Both the position numbers and the translations under genes were made by a program. From Epithemia pelagica (Eukaryota > Bacillariophyta > Bacillariophyceae > Surirellales > Surirellaceae), in contig OX337228.1 of assembly GCA_946965045.2 (NCBI GenBank), positions 3,162,001-3,226,000 on the forward strand: DNA of 64,000 nt. The letters are read 5' to 3'. Under the pieces are notes generated by a model. The model made no database searches, was not told the origin of the DNA, and saw nothing but the letters and a program-made list of their open reading frames with translations. Of this stretch, positions 1 to 10,834 are shown in pieces. Within the stretch, counting starts at the first letter, position 1, and every line of letters begins with the position of its first letter.

Positions 1-1
1 C

Positions 2-3000
2 GCCGCGGATGATGGGAACCACCCATGGAACCAACCAAGGCCTCCACCACCGCCACAACGCCCACAGCAAAACCAAGACACACCGGCTGGGATGGCAGTG
101 CCCCCACCTCCACCTGGATCTGCTGAAAATACTATTGTATGGCAGCAAGACCAACAACAACAACAACACCCAGCGGATCCCTGGATGAACTCGTCTCCAT
201 CATCGCCCTGGAACCCGGCGGATGGATACGATCCTCAACCAGACGATGCCTTCCATTACTTGCAAAGAGATTTAGAAGCGTCCTTGCAACGTGAACATGA
301 CTTGGCTATGCGGCTACAAAATGCTTCAGACACCTTGATCGGTATGGAACAGCGAGAAGAATTGCACGTGCGGCAGCTGGATGTATTGACGGAACGAGTC
401 ATGGATGTCGAAGCACAGGCGGCAGAAGAACACAATCAACTACTGGAATATCAAGCCAATTGTTCGGAATTGGATTTGGAGATTGCTGAATTACAGGGAC
501 AAGTCGATGACTGGAAGGAACGCTGTCTCCAGTCCGAAGAACGGATATCCAAGCAAACGACGGACTATACCAAGCTTGAAAAGAAACTCACCAAGGCCAA
601 ACGGGAAGCAGAAAATCTCGCCACATTGGTCGAACGAAATCGTTTGGAAGACTTGAGAGAATCCTATCAGGACCGTAAGAAGACACAAAAGGCTTCAGGT
701 GGTTTGTTTGGTTGGATCTTTGGACGAGTAACCACTCGGGATGATGCCGAACTGGAAAAGTTGCGTGACATGGCCAAAGCTACCTTACTTAATGCGCTTC
801 GAACCGAACGCAAGAGCGTAGAAGAGCTGGAGGCGGCTGTATCTACGTTGGAACAGAACAATTCCATGATTGCGGTCCAAATACAGTCGCGAGATGAAAT
901 TATTGATCAGCTCAATGAGCGCGTGGCTGTCTTTGAGGAGGATAAACTGGTCTTGAAGGCGGCACTAAAGCAGTTGCAAAAAGAAATGACCGAAGAAGCT
1001 CCCAAAACACAAAAGCTCATTCAGGACTTGGAAGAAGCACAAGCCGAGATAGAACGGCTGGAAACGGAAATGGAGCAATTGATCATCACGCAGCAAAAAG
1101 AGATAACCTCCCTAGAAGAGATCATTGCCACAAAGGAAGAAAAGATTGCTGAAACAGAAGCCAATGTGACCATGATTGGCGAGTATGTGGACAAGCTTGA
1201 AGAGCGCCTTGCGGACTTTTCCTTGGCCAAACGAGAAATTGAAAAACGGGAAGAGAATTGCCGAGATATTGAGTTGAAGAGTGAACAAGTGGAGCAGGAG
1301 TGTGTATCCATGCGCGAGCAAATGCAACGGCAAGAACGCGAACATGAGGAAGTCAAGGCCTTGTTAGGTGAATTGGTCGAGGAACGCACCAAACTCCAGA
1401 TTCAGATTGCCCAACTGTTGGCCGATAAGGAAACAGCTGACAGCGAAGTAGAGCGGCTTCGCTCCTCGGTTCAAGCCTTGCAGAGCGAAACTCTTCATCT
1501 GCAGCAGCAACTGGAAAAAGCTCCTTCTGGACAAGAGTGGGATGCGAGGGTGCATGAGTACGAAACTCGGTTGGCCACTCTAACGGAGGAGCATACCAAA
1601 ATGCAAGAAACGACCCAGACCTACCGTGACTTGATTGCCGATATGGAACAAAAGATGCAAGAAATGGCGATGACGCGACAGGAATTGCAAGCCTTGCTGG
1701 ACGATACTCAATCTACGAAAAATAGTATGGAGACACGGTTGAGTGAGGTCATTGAAGCACAACGGATGGCGGAATCGAAAGTGCAGGAACAAAGCGAACT
1801 GTATCAAGCTCAATTAGCGGAATCTCAAGCGCAAGCCGAAGCGCATGTTCAAGAACAACAAAGATCGTTAGAAATTCAACTCATGCAGGAACGACAAAGG
1901 TTTGAACAGGAACTTGTCCAGGAAAAAGAACGAGTTCACGCCTTGCTACTACTGCTGGAGGAGGAACAGCAAAAACAAAGTCAGGTAAACAGTCAAACAC
2001 CAGCAGAGACGGAAGAGGAAACAGAGCGCGACACGTCTCTTGTATCTGAAGTGGATGGATTGGAAGGCACTGATGATGAGCCAGAGTCGGAGAAAGAGGA
2101 GGATGAAAATCAGGACGAAACATATCATCAAGAACCCGACATAAATGAAAATGTTATCATGGAGAAGGATGAAATCGATAGCGAGGACCTTTTCGATTCC
2201 GATAAAGATTCAGAGGAACCAGTAGAACTGGAGGCCGAGGATGCCGTGATAAAAGACGACGAGGACGACTTTCAGAGCACTTCTTCTGATGACGTTTCGA
2301 CTCTGCCTTCACAAGAATTAGCCCATGAACCCGCAGGTCTTGAAGAAGTTGAGGAGGAGGACGCAGATGCTGACCAGGAAGGTGAACACGGCAATTTGCC
2401 CGCACTGGAAAATAACAACCTGGATGATTCTTTGACTACGAGTGAAGGTGGAGACAACGATTCATTGACCCTTGGCGAGCAGGAGCATCCAGCTGTGAAT
2501 GACAACTCGGATGAAGGTGAGCAAGGAACATTCCAAAGTACAGGTACGATCACAAATACAACAGAGTCCATTGGAACCAATATTTCGACGGATATTCTTA
2601 AGGGGGTGAACTCCAATATGACTCCCTCAATACCTGATCGAAGAAACAACACAGATCCTCCTGGGAATCACACTTCAGGTAAACTGGCATCACGGAAAGG
2701 CAAGCTTGTGCCAAGATCAGAACAGAAATCTTCTTTGACACGTTCCACCCGAAAACTTTTCGCCCGAGCTACCGGTTTCCACGGATTCTTTTCCCAAAAG
2801 TACAAGCGTCCGACCAAGTCGAAGAAACAACAACTACCACCAGCGTTTGTGACTCGTCCTATCAATGCCACCAGACGAGCACCACGACTTCGTGGTCCAC
2901 CTGGAGGATTACCCAGTAACCAGAAACACCCATTGCTCGGTGAGGGCAACTCTACCAACCGACCTCCTACTGCACACCAAGAAGGAGGCCCGCCACAAAA

Positions 3001-3160
3001 GATATGGCCACCCAATACCGTTCCTCCTCATGCGCGTGGACAGGATCCTCCAGGTCATAGTGTAATGGGACCGCCGCGCGACAGATACGGGAATTATGGC
3101 TTTCGTGATGTTGAGAACCCTCCACATATTCGCCCCCAGCCGCCAGCGAAAAATCCATAG
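2..3160 (+). CDS. Long coiled-coil protein, 5' end outside window
   Basis: The reading frame is open from base 2, so the start lies upstream; an internal ATG at 92 is not a convincing start because the Pro/Gln-rich coding run continues before it. About 1052 residues are visible. After a Pro/Gln-rich low-complexity N-terminus comes a roughly 550-residue stretch of Glu/Gln/Leu heptads typical of a long coiled coil. It is interrupted by a short Gly/aromatic segment (GGLFGWIFG) near bases 697-723. Then follows an acidic Asp/Glu-rich region (about 1990-2560) and a basic, Pro/Gly/Arg-rich C-terminus. No enzymatic motif is visible. A cytoskeletal, tethering or scaffold role is possible from architecture alone, but no family is recognised. 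It is the first of a run of single-copy genes and shows no frameshift. Confidence 0.8.
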   Translation, partial: AADDGNHPWNQPRPPPPPQRPQQNQDTPAGMAVPPPPPGSAENTIVWQQDQQQQQHPADPWMNSSPSSPWNPADGYDPQPDDAFHYLQRDLEASLQREHDLAMRLQNASDTLIGMEQREELHVRQLDVLTERVMDVEAQAAEEHNQLLEYQANCSELDLEIAELQGQVDDWKERCLQSEERISKQTTDYTKLEKKLTKAKREAENLATLVERNRLEDLRESYQDRKKTQKASGGLFGWIFGRVTTRDDAELEKLRDMAKATLLNALRTERKSVEELEAAVSTLEQNNSMIAVQIQSRDEIIDQLNERVAVFEEDKLVLKAALKQLQKEMTEEAPKTQKLIQDLEEAQAEIERLETEMEQLIITQQKEITSLEEIIATKEEKIAETEANVTMIGEYVDKLEERLADFSLAKREIEKREENCRDIELKSEQVEQECVSMREQMQRQEREHEEVKALLGELVEERTKLQIQIAQLLADKETADSEVERLRSSVQALQSETLHLQQQLEKAPSGQEWDARVHEYETRLATLTEEHTKMQETTQTYRDLIADMEQKMQEMAMTRQELQALLDDTQSTKNSMETRLSEVIEAQRMAESKVQEQSELYQAQLAESQAQAEAHVQEQQRSLEIQLMQERQRFEQELVQEKERVHALLLLLEEEQQKQSQVNSQTPAETEEETERDTSLVSEVDGLEGTDDEPESEKEEDENQDETYHQEPDINENVIMEKDEIDSEDLFDSDKDSEEPVELEAEDAVIKDDEDDFQSTSSDDVSTLPSQELAHEPAGLEEVEEEDADADQEGEHGNLPALENNNLDDSLTTSEGGDNDSLTLGEQEHPAVNDNSDEGEQGTFQSTGTITNTTESIGTNISTDILKGVNSNMTPSIPDRRNNTDPPGNHTSGKLASRKGKLVPRSEQKSSLTRSTRKLFARATGFHGFFSQKYKRPTKSKKQQLPPAFVTRPINATRRAPRLRGPPGGLPSNQKHPLLGEGNSTNRPPTAHQEGGPPQKIWPPNTVPPHARGQDPPGHSVMGPPRDRYGNYGFRDVENPPHIRPQPPAKNP

Positions 3161-3274
3161 GAGTCTAAGGGTTGCTTTTTAATGTTGATACCAATATCTA
3201 TGAAATGATTATACCACTTTGTTTGAGCAAGCTTTTCCGTTATGTACATTCTATTCATATGAGGAGGGCAATGT

Positions 3275-3787
3275 TTACATAGCATAGGCACCCCCGAGGC
3301 TCTTCCCTTGTGAGTTAGCCTTTGGTAATTCACCCCCAGTCTCCTTCACTCGTTTGCAGGCCTCTCCCCGAGCTGCTCCCGACTGACCATACTTGCAGAG
3401 TGCTTCGTCGGCAGAAAGCTCTGGTGCACACTTGGGGTCCCTTTTGGGGTCACAATTTTTGGTATCGGATTCGAGTTCGCTGTTCATGAAAGCATCCATG
3501 TCCAATTCATTTGCATTGTTATTGTTGCTCTTGGCCACAAACGAAAAAGAGCCACCTGCAAAAACAGCCAACGCCTTTCGCCTTCCATAGAGCACCTCTG
3601 CCTGTTTCTTTTCGGAATCCTCGTTAGCAGATACCGGAACAGTTCTTGGTAGAACAGAGTGAAGCTTGCTTGAGCGACCAATACCAGGTGTTGATACTGT
3701 GCTCGTTGCACTCTCTGGCGCCAAGCTCTCAGATTGGGACGTGAACGAAGTCACAAAGAGGAAGCGCATCAATTCAACGTGTCTCAT
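3275..3787 (-). CDS. Small protein, possibly plastid/thylakoid-lumen targeted
   Basis: About 170 residues, read from the ATG at 3787; the open frame runs slightly further upstream but without an earlier ATG. The N-terminus has a short hydrophobic run (MRFLFVTSF), followed by a Ser/Thr-rich spacer. A twin-Arg segment then precedes an Ala/Gly/Phe hydrophobic stretch (RRKALAVFAGG), resembling a second, thylakoid-transfer-type signal. The C-terminal third is a compact Cys-containing domain (CDPKRDPKC ... ALCKYGQSGAARGEACKRV) that looks conserved rather than random. A two-step plastid import route is inferred. The classical diatom ASAFAP cleavage motif is not obvious, so an unrecognised upstream exon or a different location remains possible. 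The gene is convergent with the coiled-coil gene; the stops are about 115 bp apart. Confidence 0.6.
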   Translation of the reverse strand: MRHVELMRFLFVTSFTSQSESLAPESATSTVSTPGIGRSSKLHSVLPRTVPVSANEDSEKKQAEVLYGRRKALAVFAGGSFSFVAKSNNNNANELDMDAFMNSELESDTKNCDPKRDPKCAPELSADEALCKYGQSGAARGEACKRVKETGGELPKANSQGKSLGGAYAM

Positions 3788-3802
3788 CGTTTTGTGTCTC
3801 AC

Positions 3803-4360
3803 AAGCGCAATTCGCCAAATATGATATGATCCTGCTCAATTTCTGAGACGGAAAAGTGAGAATGTGAGTTGAAGGTTATTGAGTGGCCATTGGCAATTAC
3901 CTTTTTTGCGCTCTGCGTCACTTCAAGGCTGCATACATCATGGGGTAGTCATGGACGGTCGTGGTTTTGTGATGTGGGTTTTTGCATCAGATCGCGCGAG
4001 GGTGTTGGCATCTACGTCATTTTGTTAATGATGACTATTGAAAACCTCAGCGCACAACTCTTAAACCACCAAAGCTAGTACTTGTAGGAGGTAGGAGTAC
4101 TCCTTACATGGTATAGACGGGACTACTAAAGGTAGATTGGCCGACAATGCCAATCAAATGCTACGGAGCATCAGAAACGCACACGAACGGGTAATCCTCC
4201 GATAGTTAGGAGTACTTAAAAGCAAAATGCAATACCAACATAGGAGTAGACGGATGACAGACCAAGATCACAGGTTGACAGCAGATTCATCGTGCTGGCG
4301 AAAATGGCTAGGGGCAGATAAAAGCTCATTAGCACCGTGTGACGATTCCACCAAAATCGT
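3803..4360. other. Intergenic stretch with TAGGAGTA motifs
   Basis: No convincing gene on either strand. The region separates the small protein gene (minus) from the 3' end of the polymerase subunit gene (minus). It holds three copies of the 8-mer TAGGAGTA, at 4092-4099, 4207-4214 and 4241-4248. The first is part of the palindrome AGGAGTACTCCT at 4093-4104. Confidence 0.6.
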
Positions 4361-6657
4361 TTATTCGATCATGCCCATTGTTGCCTCTGGATCCAACTGG
4401 AGGAGTTCCACTTGACTACCACTGCCTTCGAGGGCCATTTCGTCGTGTCCCCTTGGGCTTTGTCGCTGTCTCTGATTTGCTTTGGTAGGAGTAATGGCGG
4501 CACTCGCAGTCGCTGTTGGATGAACCACGGCGTATTGGCCCGACTGTCCCAAGGACCCCGGTACAACGACGCGACATTCACCGTAGGTTTCATCCAGTAA
4601 GGAGGAGGAGGACCATCCCGTTGCTCCATCCGCACCAAAAGCCACAACGAGACCTGTCGGCAAGGGATAAAGCCGCATGGCGTGATCATAGTTCCAATAA
4701 ATGGGAGTGTTGCCGCCAGGGACAAGATGGCCTTGATCGAGCATGGTCTTGATCAAACGCAGCGAACACGAGTCTAAATCGTGAACGTCATCTTGTCGGG
4801 TGGATTCTTGGGGTTTGCTGGGGGACTGCGACAGAGTTTCCAAAGCTCGATTGTGTGGACTGCCCCACACTTCTTGCTGTTGTTGCGGAAGGGAACGGAA
4901 CAATACCCATTCTTGGTCATTCCAATATAATCGAGTGGGATTCGTACCTAAAACCAAGTTTTGTATTCCTGGAATCTGCACTTTTCGGTGATATATGGAT
5001 GACTTTCGTAGATGATGCGGTTGATCTTGTCCATCCGGAGTTGACGAGCCATGGAGCCCACGAGGCAAGGTCCAAGGCAAGACGGCCGAAGGAGGAACGT
5101 CGTTCGGACCTGGAACTAACACAAAGTGAGCTTCTTGAGCCAAATAGGGAAACTTTCGTAGGATTGTCGCCAGTTCATTAAAGAGGAGAGAGTGCAAATA
5201 GGATGCAGCATGTGGTGTGTTTGTAGTAGCACGGGTGCTGCTGCCACCTCCTCCGTTACCCACCATGCTTTTGGCATTGGTAGTTCCACTGCCCCCAGAT
5301 TGGGTTGAAAGGTTGCCCATTAAACAAAACAAGGGCACAATGTTTCGTTGGGACTCGTACGAGGCCAATAGACCTTCCAAATATTGGAGCGTTTGTGGTT
5401 GATCCAAATGGACGTCCGACAGAATCACCAACGGGTGATTTTGGTCTGGGCCAGCTGTCTTGTTTGAGAAGCTAACGGGAAGATGAGAATGGCGATGGTG
5501 GAGACTCGAAGGCGCTAGAAGCTCGTGTTGAATTTGTTGACGAATGGCTGAGAGTGAGTCTTGACGCGTCTCCAAAAGAGGGGGTCCCAGGCGAATGACG
5601 CGTAAGGTGCCGTCGTGCCATAAGCCTTCGACCAGGTAGATAGAATCTTCCGATAAGACCATATTTTCTGGATCGGACAATTGCGCATCTTGTAGGTCAA
5701 TGGGCACCAAGCCCGCTGGGTCTTCCAAGCAGTACACATGTTCGACTTCTCGCAAAACACCCAAAACAAGAATGGATTTCGCAGTGTTGTCTTCGTGGCG
5801 CATTTGTCGCTGTCCCAATAGTTGTTCCAGCGGCGTCAAATGAAACTGCACCATTTCCTCTGGGGCATCCGAAGAATCTTCCTCGTTGCTGCTATAGTCA
5901 TCCTCCATGGCAGGGTCCGTTCCATCACGATCCCGGCTACTTTTACTTTTATGTGCATGAGAATGGTGCATCAAACGAGTCGGTCGAAATCGTTTGTGAC
6001 GTAGAATGCGTTGATGAATCATGGCGTAGCGCTGTGCAAACATTTCCACCTGTCCATTTATTTTTCCGTGACGTGAGAAGGGGAATTTCAACATGTTCTT
6101 TGGGCAGAACCTATTAGGAACAGACAACTCACCTTTTCTTCTGCGGTTCCAAACAAGGTCCACTCTTTCTCTTCTACTCGAAATTGTTGACGCATCGGAT
6201 TGTATACCAGCCTGGGTTGATGAAATGCGGTGACGATGTGTAGATTGTTTGCGTTCCAAAAATTAGTGCTGCTCTGAGACCTTGATCCGTGACGAACGAC
6301 AGCTTGACGGTCCATGGATCGTTGCTCTTTTGTTAGTACCACTCTCTTATTCTCGATATCGTGTTGTCGGCTCCGTTTGTCGGGTGATTCTGGCTGGAAC
6401 GACTCCATTGCTCGGCAGCATTGTTCCCAAACCTCATTGGTGATCGTCCGCTTCGACATGGCCACCATTTCCGGTTCCACCCATTGCTCAAGAACTTTGG
6501 CAGGGACAATGAGGTCTTGTCCTTTACTTTGTTGATATTGTTGGAGAATTCGTACCACCATGTCTTCGAGAGGTCCAGGTTGGATGGTCCATCCTTTGGT
6601 TTTACACGAGCGCACAATCTGGCGTCGCAACAAAGCTTTCGGCGGAGAAGGAGCCAT
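4361..6657 (-). CDS. POLE2: DNA polymerase epsilon subunit B (POLE2/DPB2 type), two exons
   Basis: This is the non-catalytic B subunit of the replicative leading-strand polymerase epsilon, which acts in the nucleus. Exon 1 is 6657-6133 (175 codons). The intron is 6132-6050 (GTGAGT...CAG, 83 bp, phase 0). Exon 2 is 6049-4361, giving 737 residues, longer than the ~530 of animal POLE2 because of low-complexity inserts. Family blocks are in order: an N-terminal helical domain; an OB-fold stretch with VLGVLREVEHVYCLEDPAG and YLVEGLWHDGTLRV; then the inactive calcineurin-like phosphoesterase core with LVILSDVHLD, LVPGPNDV and MLDQGHLVPG. The final block has PIYWNYDHAMRLYPLP and VVVPGSLGQSGQYAV. The phosphoesterase metal ligands are degenerate, as is known for B subunits. 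Confidence in the family is high. Confidence 0.93.
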
Positions 6658-7104
6658 GTTGCGCGTGTGTGTCTACGGAAATCTAGTTTCACTTCCTTTG
6701 GGTATCATTCACAGTGCGAAGTCAAAGACTGCAACGACAATCACTCAATCGTTTTGGTTCGAGCTTCGAGCTGTCGTCTGAGATGTGCTGTTGTTGTATT
6801 GTGTGGCAACACCGAGTGTGGCGGCTATGGCGGGAAGACATCGACCGGCGTGAGACTGTACGAATCCTTAAGTATCTTTCGCGCACCTCGGCTTTGACCT
6901 TGTAGCGCGCCATTGACTTCGCGAGCCGCGTGAGGCGAAGCCAACACGAAGCAACTTAAACGAGATGCACACATCTTTTGGCGGATGAGCGTACGGCGTA
7001 CTTTGTCTAGCGAATGGGTGTCACCAAAATGGAAGGAGGAGGCCCTTTCCACTCTACACTCGCACGTTGCGAAGTAAGAGCTCGCAAAGGGTGGAAATAC
7101 TGTA

Positions 7105-7480
7105 CTACATGAGTTGTTCTGCCATGTATTCATCGGATGAATCTTCTAAGAGACGCATCTCTGTCCCAGTCAGCTTTCGGGCTAAGTTCACAGGCTATCG
7201 AAAGAAGCATGTTCGCCCGCCCAATCGAAATCAACAAGTTTCACAGCTCCATCACTGCCGACCAAAACGTTCTTCCGAATCTTCTTTCCGCTGTCTAGTC
7301 CATGCACAAGTGCGTCTCGTATGGTGCACCTTGTTCAAAGTCCATCGTTGCTATCCTGAATGTATGCTCTGTCTGGATAGCATGAAGCTTGGGGGCTATT
7401 GCCATATCTGACAACTTGCGATAGACTCTCCATAGAATTCTAGGAGTACGACCTTCACATGTATGGTATTGGTTTCGGCT
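7105..7480 (-). pseudogene. Decayed protein-kinase-domain relic
   Basis: On the minus strand, short pieces in shifting frames together resemble the C-terminal part of a protein-kinase-like domain. About 7480-7295 reads AIAPKLHAIQ ... ATMDFEQGAPYE and then hits a stop. The next piece, 7307-7188 in another frame, reads VHG ... NVLVGSDGAVKLVDFDWAGEH, recalling a kinase catalytic loop followed by a D-F-D-W metal-binding motif. A last piece near 7134-7105 reads DEYMAEQLM and stops. The N-lobe and the canonical HxD sequence are missing. I read this as a gene killed by frameshifts, a deletion and stops. It lies in the 1.2 kb between the divergent POLE2 and ELP3 genes. Sequencing error cannot explain the missing N-lobe. 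Confidence 0.6.
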
Positions 7481-7510
7481 CCTACTGGCTTGGCGGCAAG
7501 AAACACACAA

Positions 7511-7895
7511 CGAGCTGCGCCTTTCAAGTGCTACTCATATTGAAATGCAATTTCTTTTCCAGTAGCATCAGTGTATGTTCGAGCATATATGGAAACTGTG
7601 CTTGATCATTGTATTTGCTTCACACTGGATCCTTGTACCATCGCGAGATCAGCGTAGCACCTACCAGTTGGAGCATGAAGAAATGGAACATTGCATCTCA
7701 AAGGCTGAAAACAAGGGAAACCAGAACATGACTCCTGTGCTCAATCTCGCGCAGGAATCTTTCGGCGACTCAACCACGTATGCAGTCGCGTCTGAATCAG
7801 ACGACCTCTTTTTTCAACCCAGTTATTGCCGTCTCAAGTCTCAAGTCTTCTTGTCTTCTTGATTGTTGAACTCAGGGAAAGCAAAGTGGCCAAGA
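7511..7895. other. ELP3 upstream region
   Basis: This should hold the promoter and 5' leader of ELP3. It contains a 95-codon open frame (7575-7862) that ends 33 bp before the ELP3 ATG. That frame has no family resemblance and is more likely leader sequence or an upstream ORF than a gene. Confidence 0.4.
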
Positions 7896-9917
7896 ATGGT
7901 TGCAGCAGAACACCAGCAGCCACAGCCGAATGGCGCTGGGTCAACATCAGGCGGGCCTGCTTCCGATATGGGAGACGCGACGACAAGAGTGGCTAGTGCA
8001 TCACTCCCTTCGTCGGTATTGCTATCTTCATCGAAATCAAACTATGCTTTGGCTGTGTCACACATTGTACAAGAATTGATTCGTTGCTACGAAAAAGGCG
8101 AAGCCTGTAATTTGACTCGTCTCAAAGGGCAGGCATGTAAACAGTATGGTCTCAAGGGCATCGTGCGTCAAGCCGATATCTTGCAGGGGTTGCCCCTGTC
8201 GTATCGCAAACCGCTGTGGCCATTGCTAAAGACGAAACCGGTCCGAACGGCTGCCGGTGTGGCCGTGGTAGCTGTAATGAGCAAGCCACATCGGTGTCCT
8301 CACATTGCCTATACGGGTGGCGTCTGTGTCTATTGTCCGGGTGGATTGGATTCCGATTTCGAATATTCGACGCAAGCCTATACGGGTTATGAACCTACCA
8401 GTATGAGAGCTATCCGGGCACGATATGATCCATATAGCCAAGTCAAGGGTCGAGTACATCAGCTTCGTGCCATCGGACATACAGTGGATAAGGTCGAATT
8501 CATTGTGATGGGAGGAACCTTCTTGTCCTTGGATAAGGAATACAAAGACTACTTTATTCGAAACTTACACGATGCCTTATCAGGACACCATTCACATTCT
8601 GTTCAGGAAGCCGTGCGCTATTCAGAACAGGCCGTCACCAAATGTATTGGCATTACTATTGGTAAGTCAAGCGAGAATCATGCTCTGATTGGTGTTGCTC
8701 TTGCTTCGTCCTTTGGTGGTTTCTGCGTGTCGATACAACGAATCCCTCATCTAGGAAACTCTCGTCTTTTTTCATTTTCTTGTTTGTTTTCATACAATTT
8801 GTGATCTTTAACATTTTTCGTTCGATAGAGACACGTCCGGATTATTGTTTGAAACCTCACCTGGAGGAAATGTTATCGTATGGTTGTACGCGGATTGAAA
8901 TTGGAGTGCAGTCAGTCTACGAAAGCATTGCTCGAGAAACCAATCGTGGCCATACCGTGTCGGCCGTGTCGCATTCATTTCATTTGGCCAAGGATTGTGG
9001 GTTCAAAATTGTGAGCCATTTGATGCCCGATTTACCGAATACAGGATACGAACGAGATTTATTGGGCTTTGAAGAATACTTTGAAAATCCCGCCTTTCGC
9101 AGTGACGGTGTCAAATTGTATCCGACCCTAGTGATTCGAGGTACGGGTTTGTATGAACTGTGGAAGACAGGAAGGTATCAGAATTACACACCACAACAAT
9201 TGATTGAATTGACGGCCCACATCCTGAGCTTGGTGCCGCCCTGGACTCGGTTGTATCGGATTCAACGTGATATTCCCATGCCCTTGGTTTCTTCCGGTGT
9301 GGAACATGGTAACCTGCGTGAATTGGCACTGGCCCGTTTGCGCGAACACTTCAACGTCCCCTGTTTAGACATTCGATCACGAGAAGTGGGAATGAAACAA
9401 ATCCATGCCAATGTCACTCCCGATCAAGTTGAATTGCTTCGTCGCGATTATACGGCGAATGGAGGATGGGAGACTTTCTTGTCCTACGAAGATCCCAAAC
9501 AAGATGTACGTTCAGCCATAGTTGTCAGATTATTTGTTGGTTCTCATGTATGATTTGTCTTTTGAATTAACTCTCATCCACTTTCTTTTTTTGTTTGTAT
9601 AGATATTGGTGGGTATGCTTCGCTTACGAAAATTGACAGACGCCGCATGGTTGCCCGAGTTGACAAAGGAAGCTTGTTCCATGGTTCGGGAATTGCACGT
9701 GTATGGAACCGCTGTGGCTGTATCGGCCCGAGATCCTACCCGGTTTCAGCATCAAGGCTTTGGAATTTTGCTCATGGAGGAAGCGGAACGGATTGCTCGT
9801 GACGAACATGGATCCACCAAGATATTGGTAATTTCCGGTGTTGGCACACGACATTATTACAGGAAAATGGGATACTCATTGGATGGACCCTACATGTCCA
9901 AGTCACTGGTACTGTAG
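7896..9917 (+). CDS. ELP3: Elongator complex protein 3 (tRNA wobble-uridine modifying radical SAM/acetyltransferase), three exons
   Basis: Catalytic subunit of Elongator, which starts cm5U formation on tRNA wobble uridines. Exons are 7896-8661, 8829-9505 and 9603-9917, with introns of 167 and 97 bp (GTAAGT...TAG and GTACG...TAG). The junctions restore [11 protein letters not shown] and Y-E-D-P-K-Q-D-I-L-V-G. The protein has 585 residues, close to the usual ~550. The radical SAM cluster is [14 protein letters not shown], giving Cys134, Cys144 and Cys147. It is followed by [15 protein letters not shown] and [19 protein letters not shown]. The GNAT-type acetyltransferase domain is at the C-terminus ([38 protein letters not shown]). 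The start at 7896 is the first ATG in the exon-1 frame. Near-complete conservation leaves no real alternative. Confidence 0.97.
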
Positions 9918-10240
9918 CAGGAGTTCACGTACAAGGACACCAACCTTCATTGACTCAAAACCATGATGCAGCCGTAACCACCACGGACTTGAGTTTGCCC
10001 CTCTTTTCACATTCCCCGTCATTGTGGTCGTCTTCTCTGTTTGTTCATGTTGTCTCGAAGGGACAGGCCACCAGGCTTTGAAACCTGAAATAGCTTCTGA
10101 TTTCTCATCCCTTCTAAGGTATGAATTGGACGTTGCATTGGTTTGTGGAACACGATTCTGAAGGATGGTTGGATCGACGATGTATCCCTTGTGGAGGGAG
10201 CTTATTGTGGACCGTTCACATGATAGATGACAATAAATCG

Positions 10241-10256
10241 TCTCTCTCTCTCTCTC
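10241..10256. repeat. TC dinucleotide microsatellite
   Basis: Eight TC units in a row, continued by an imperfect pyrimidine run to about 10268, in the gap downstream of ELP3. Confidence 0.9.
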
Positions 10257-10658
10257 CTTTCTCTCTTTGTTAATGGTCCAGGAGTTGCCCCGACCTCTGA
10301 CATAGATGAACTACCTATTCCTTTAGGAGGAAGGTCAGTGGAACAGATAAGAATCTTGATGGACGTTTCATTTTAAAATACTCTTCCTCTGGTTTCGTTC
10401 TAGGTAGGTAGTCCTCTAGTTACTCGCAACCATCACCATGTGGGGAGAATCCGTTACCGAGCGTTAAACCCAGACCATATTGTACGAAAAGCATGCACGA
10501 CCTGCGTTTCTATTGGTCTTGCGCGCCGGAGGAGTTGTGGCGCGATTTAACAGATTTCGGCGCTCAGGTCGTGTGGCAGTCGCAGCACATCAGCAAGCCA
10601 TTTCTTACTGACTGTTCATGTTGGGTTGATGACGAGGATTGTTCCTTGTTTGAGGATA

Positions 10659-10691
10659 AAGGTTCGATGGTAGTGATTGTAATCGAACCTT
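10659..10691. repeat. 10-bp inverted repeat (hairpin)
   Basis: AAGGTTCGAT at 10659-10668 is the exact reverse complement of ATCGAACCTT at 10682-10691, with a 13-base loop. It sits about 145 bp upstream of the preferred start of the next gene and could fall in its leader. Function is unknown. The GGTTCGA resemblance to a tRNA B-box is not supported by a tRNA fold. Confidence 0.5.
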
Positions 10692-10834
10692 AATTATTAC
10701 GAACTCCTTGAGGAATTCATATCGAAAGCCTGGTTCTGTCGGGGAAACCATCGCTTGGAACACAAGAAACAGACGAGCGGTTGCGTTGTGCTTCATTGCT
10801 GACGGTGGCTTTCCCTGGTCGGCAGTCGGCAACC

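Larger units (their letters stand above)
9918..10834. other. Intergenic region with simple repeat and hairpin
   Basis: No convincing gene. It contains a TC microsatellite at 10241-10256 and a 10-bp perfect inverted repeat at 10659-10691, a little upstream of the next gene. A 66-codon ORF at 10493-10693 has no recognisable features. Confidence 0.5.

Noticed and set aside
7575-7862. 95-codon ORF as a separate gene before ELP3
   Set aside because: No family features; it ends 33 bp before the ELP3 start and is better seen as leader/upstream ORF.
10659-10691. tRNA gene suggested by GGTTCGAT
   Set aside because: The surrounding bases do not fold into a cloverleaf; it is only a 10-bp inverted repeat.
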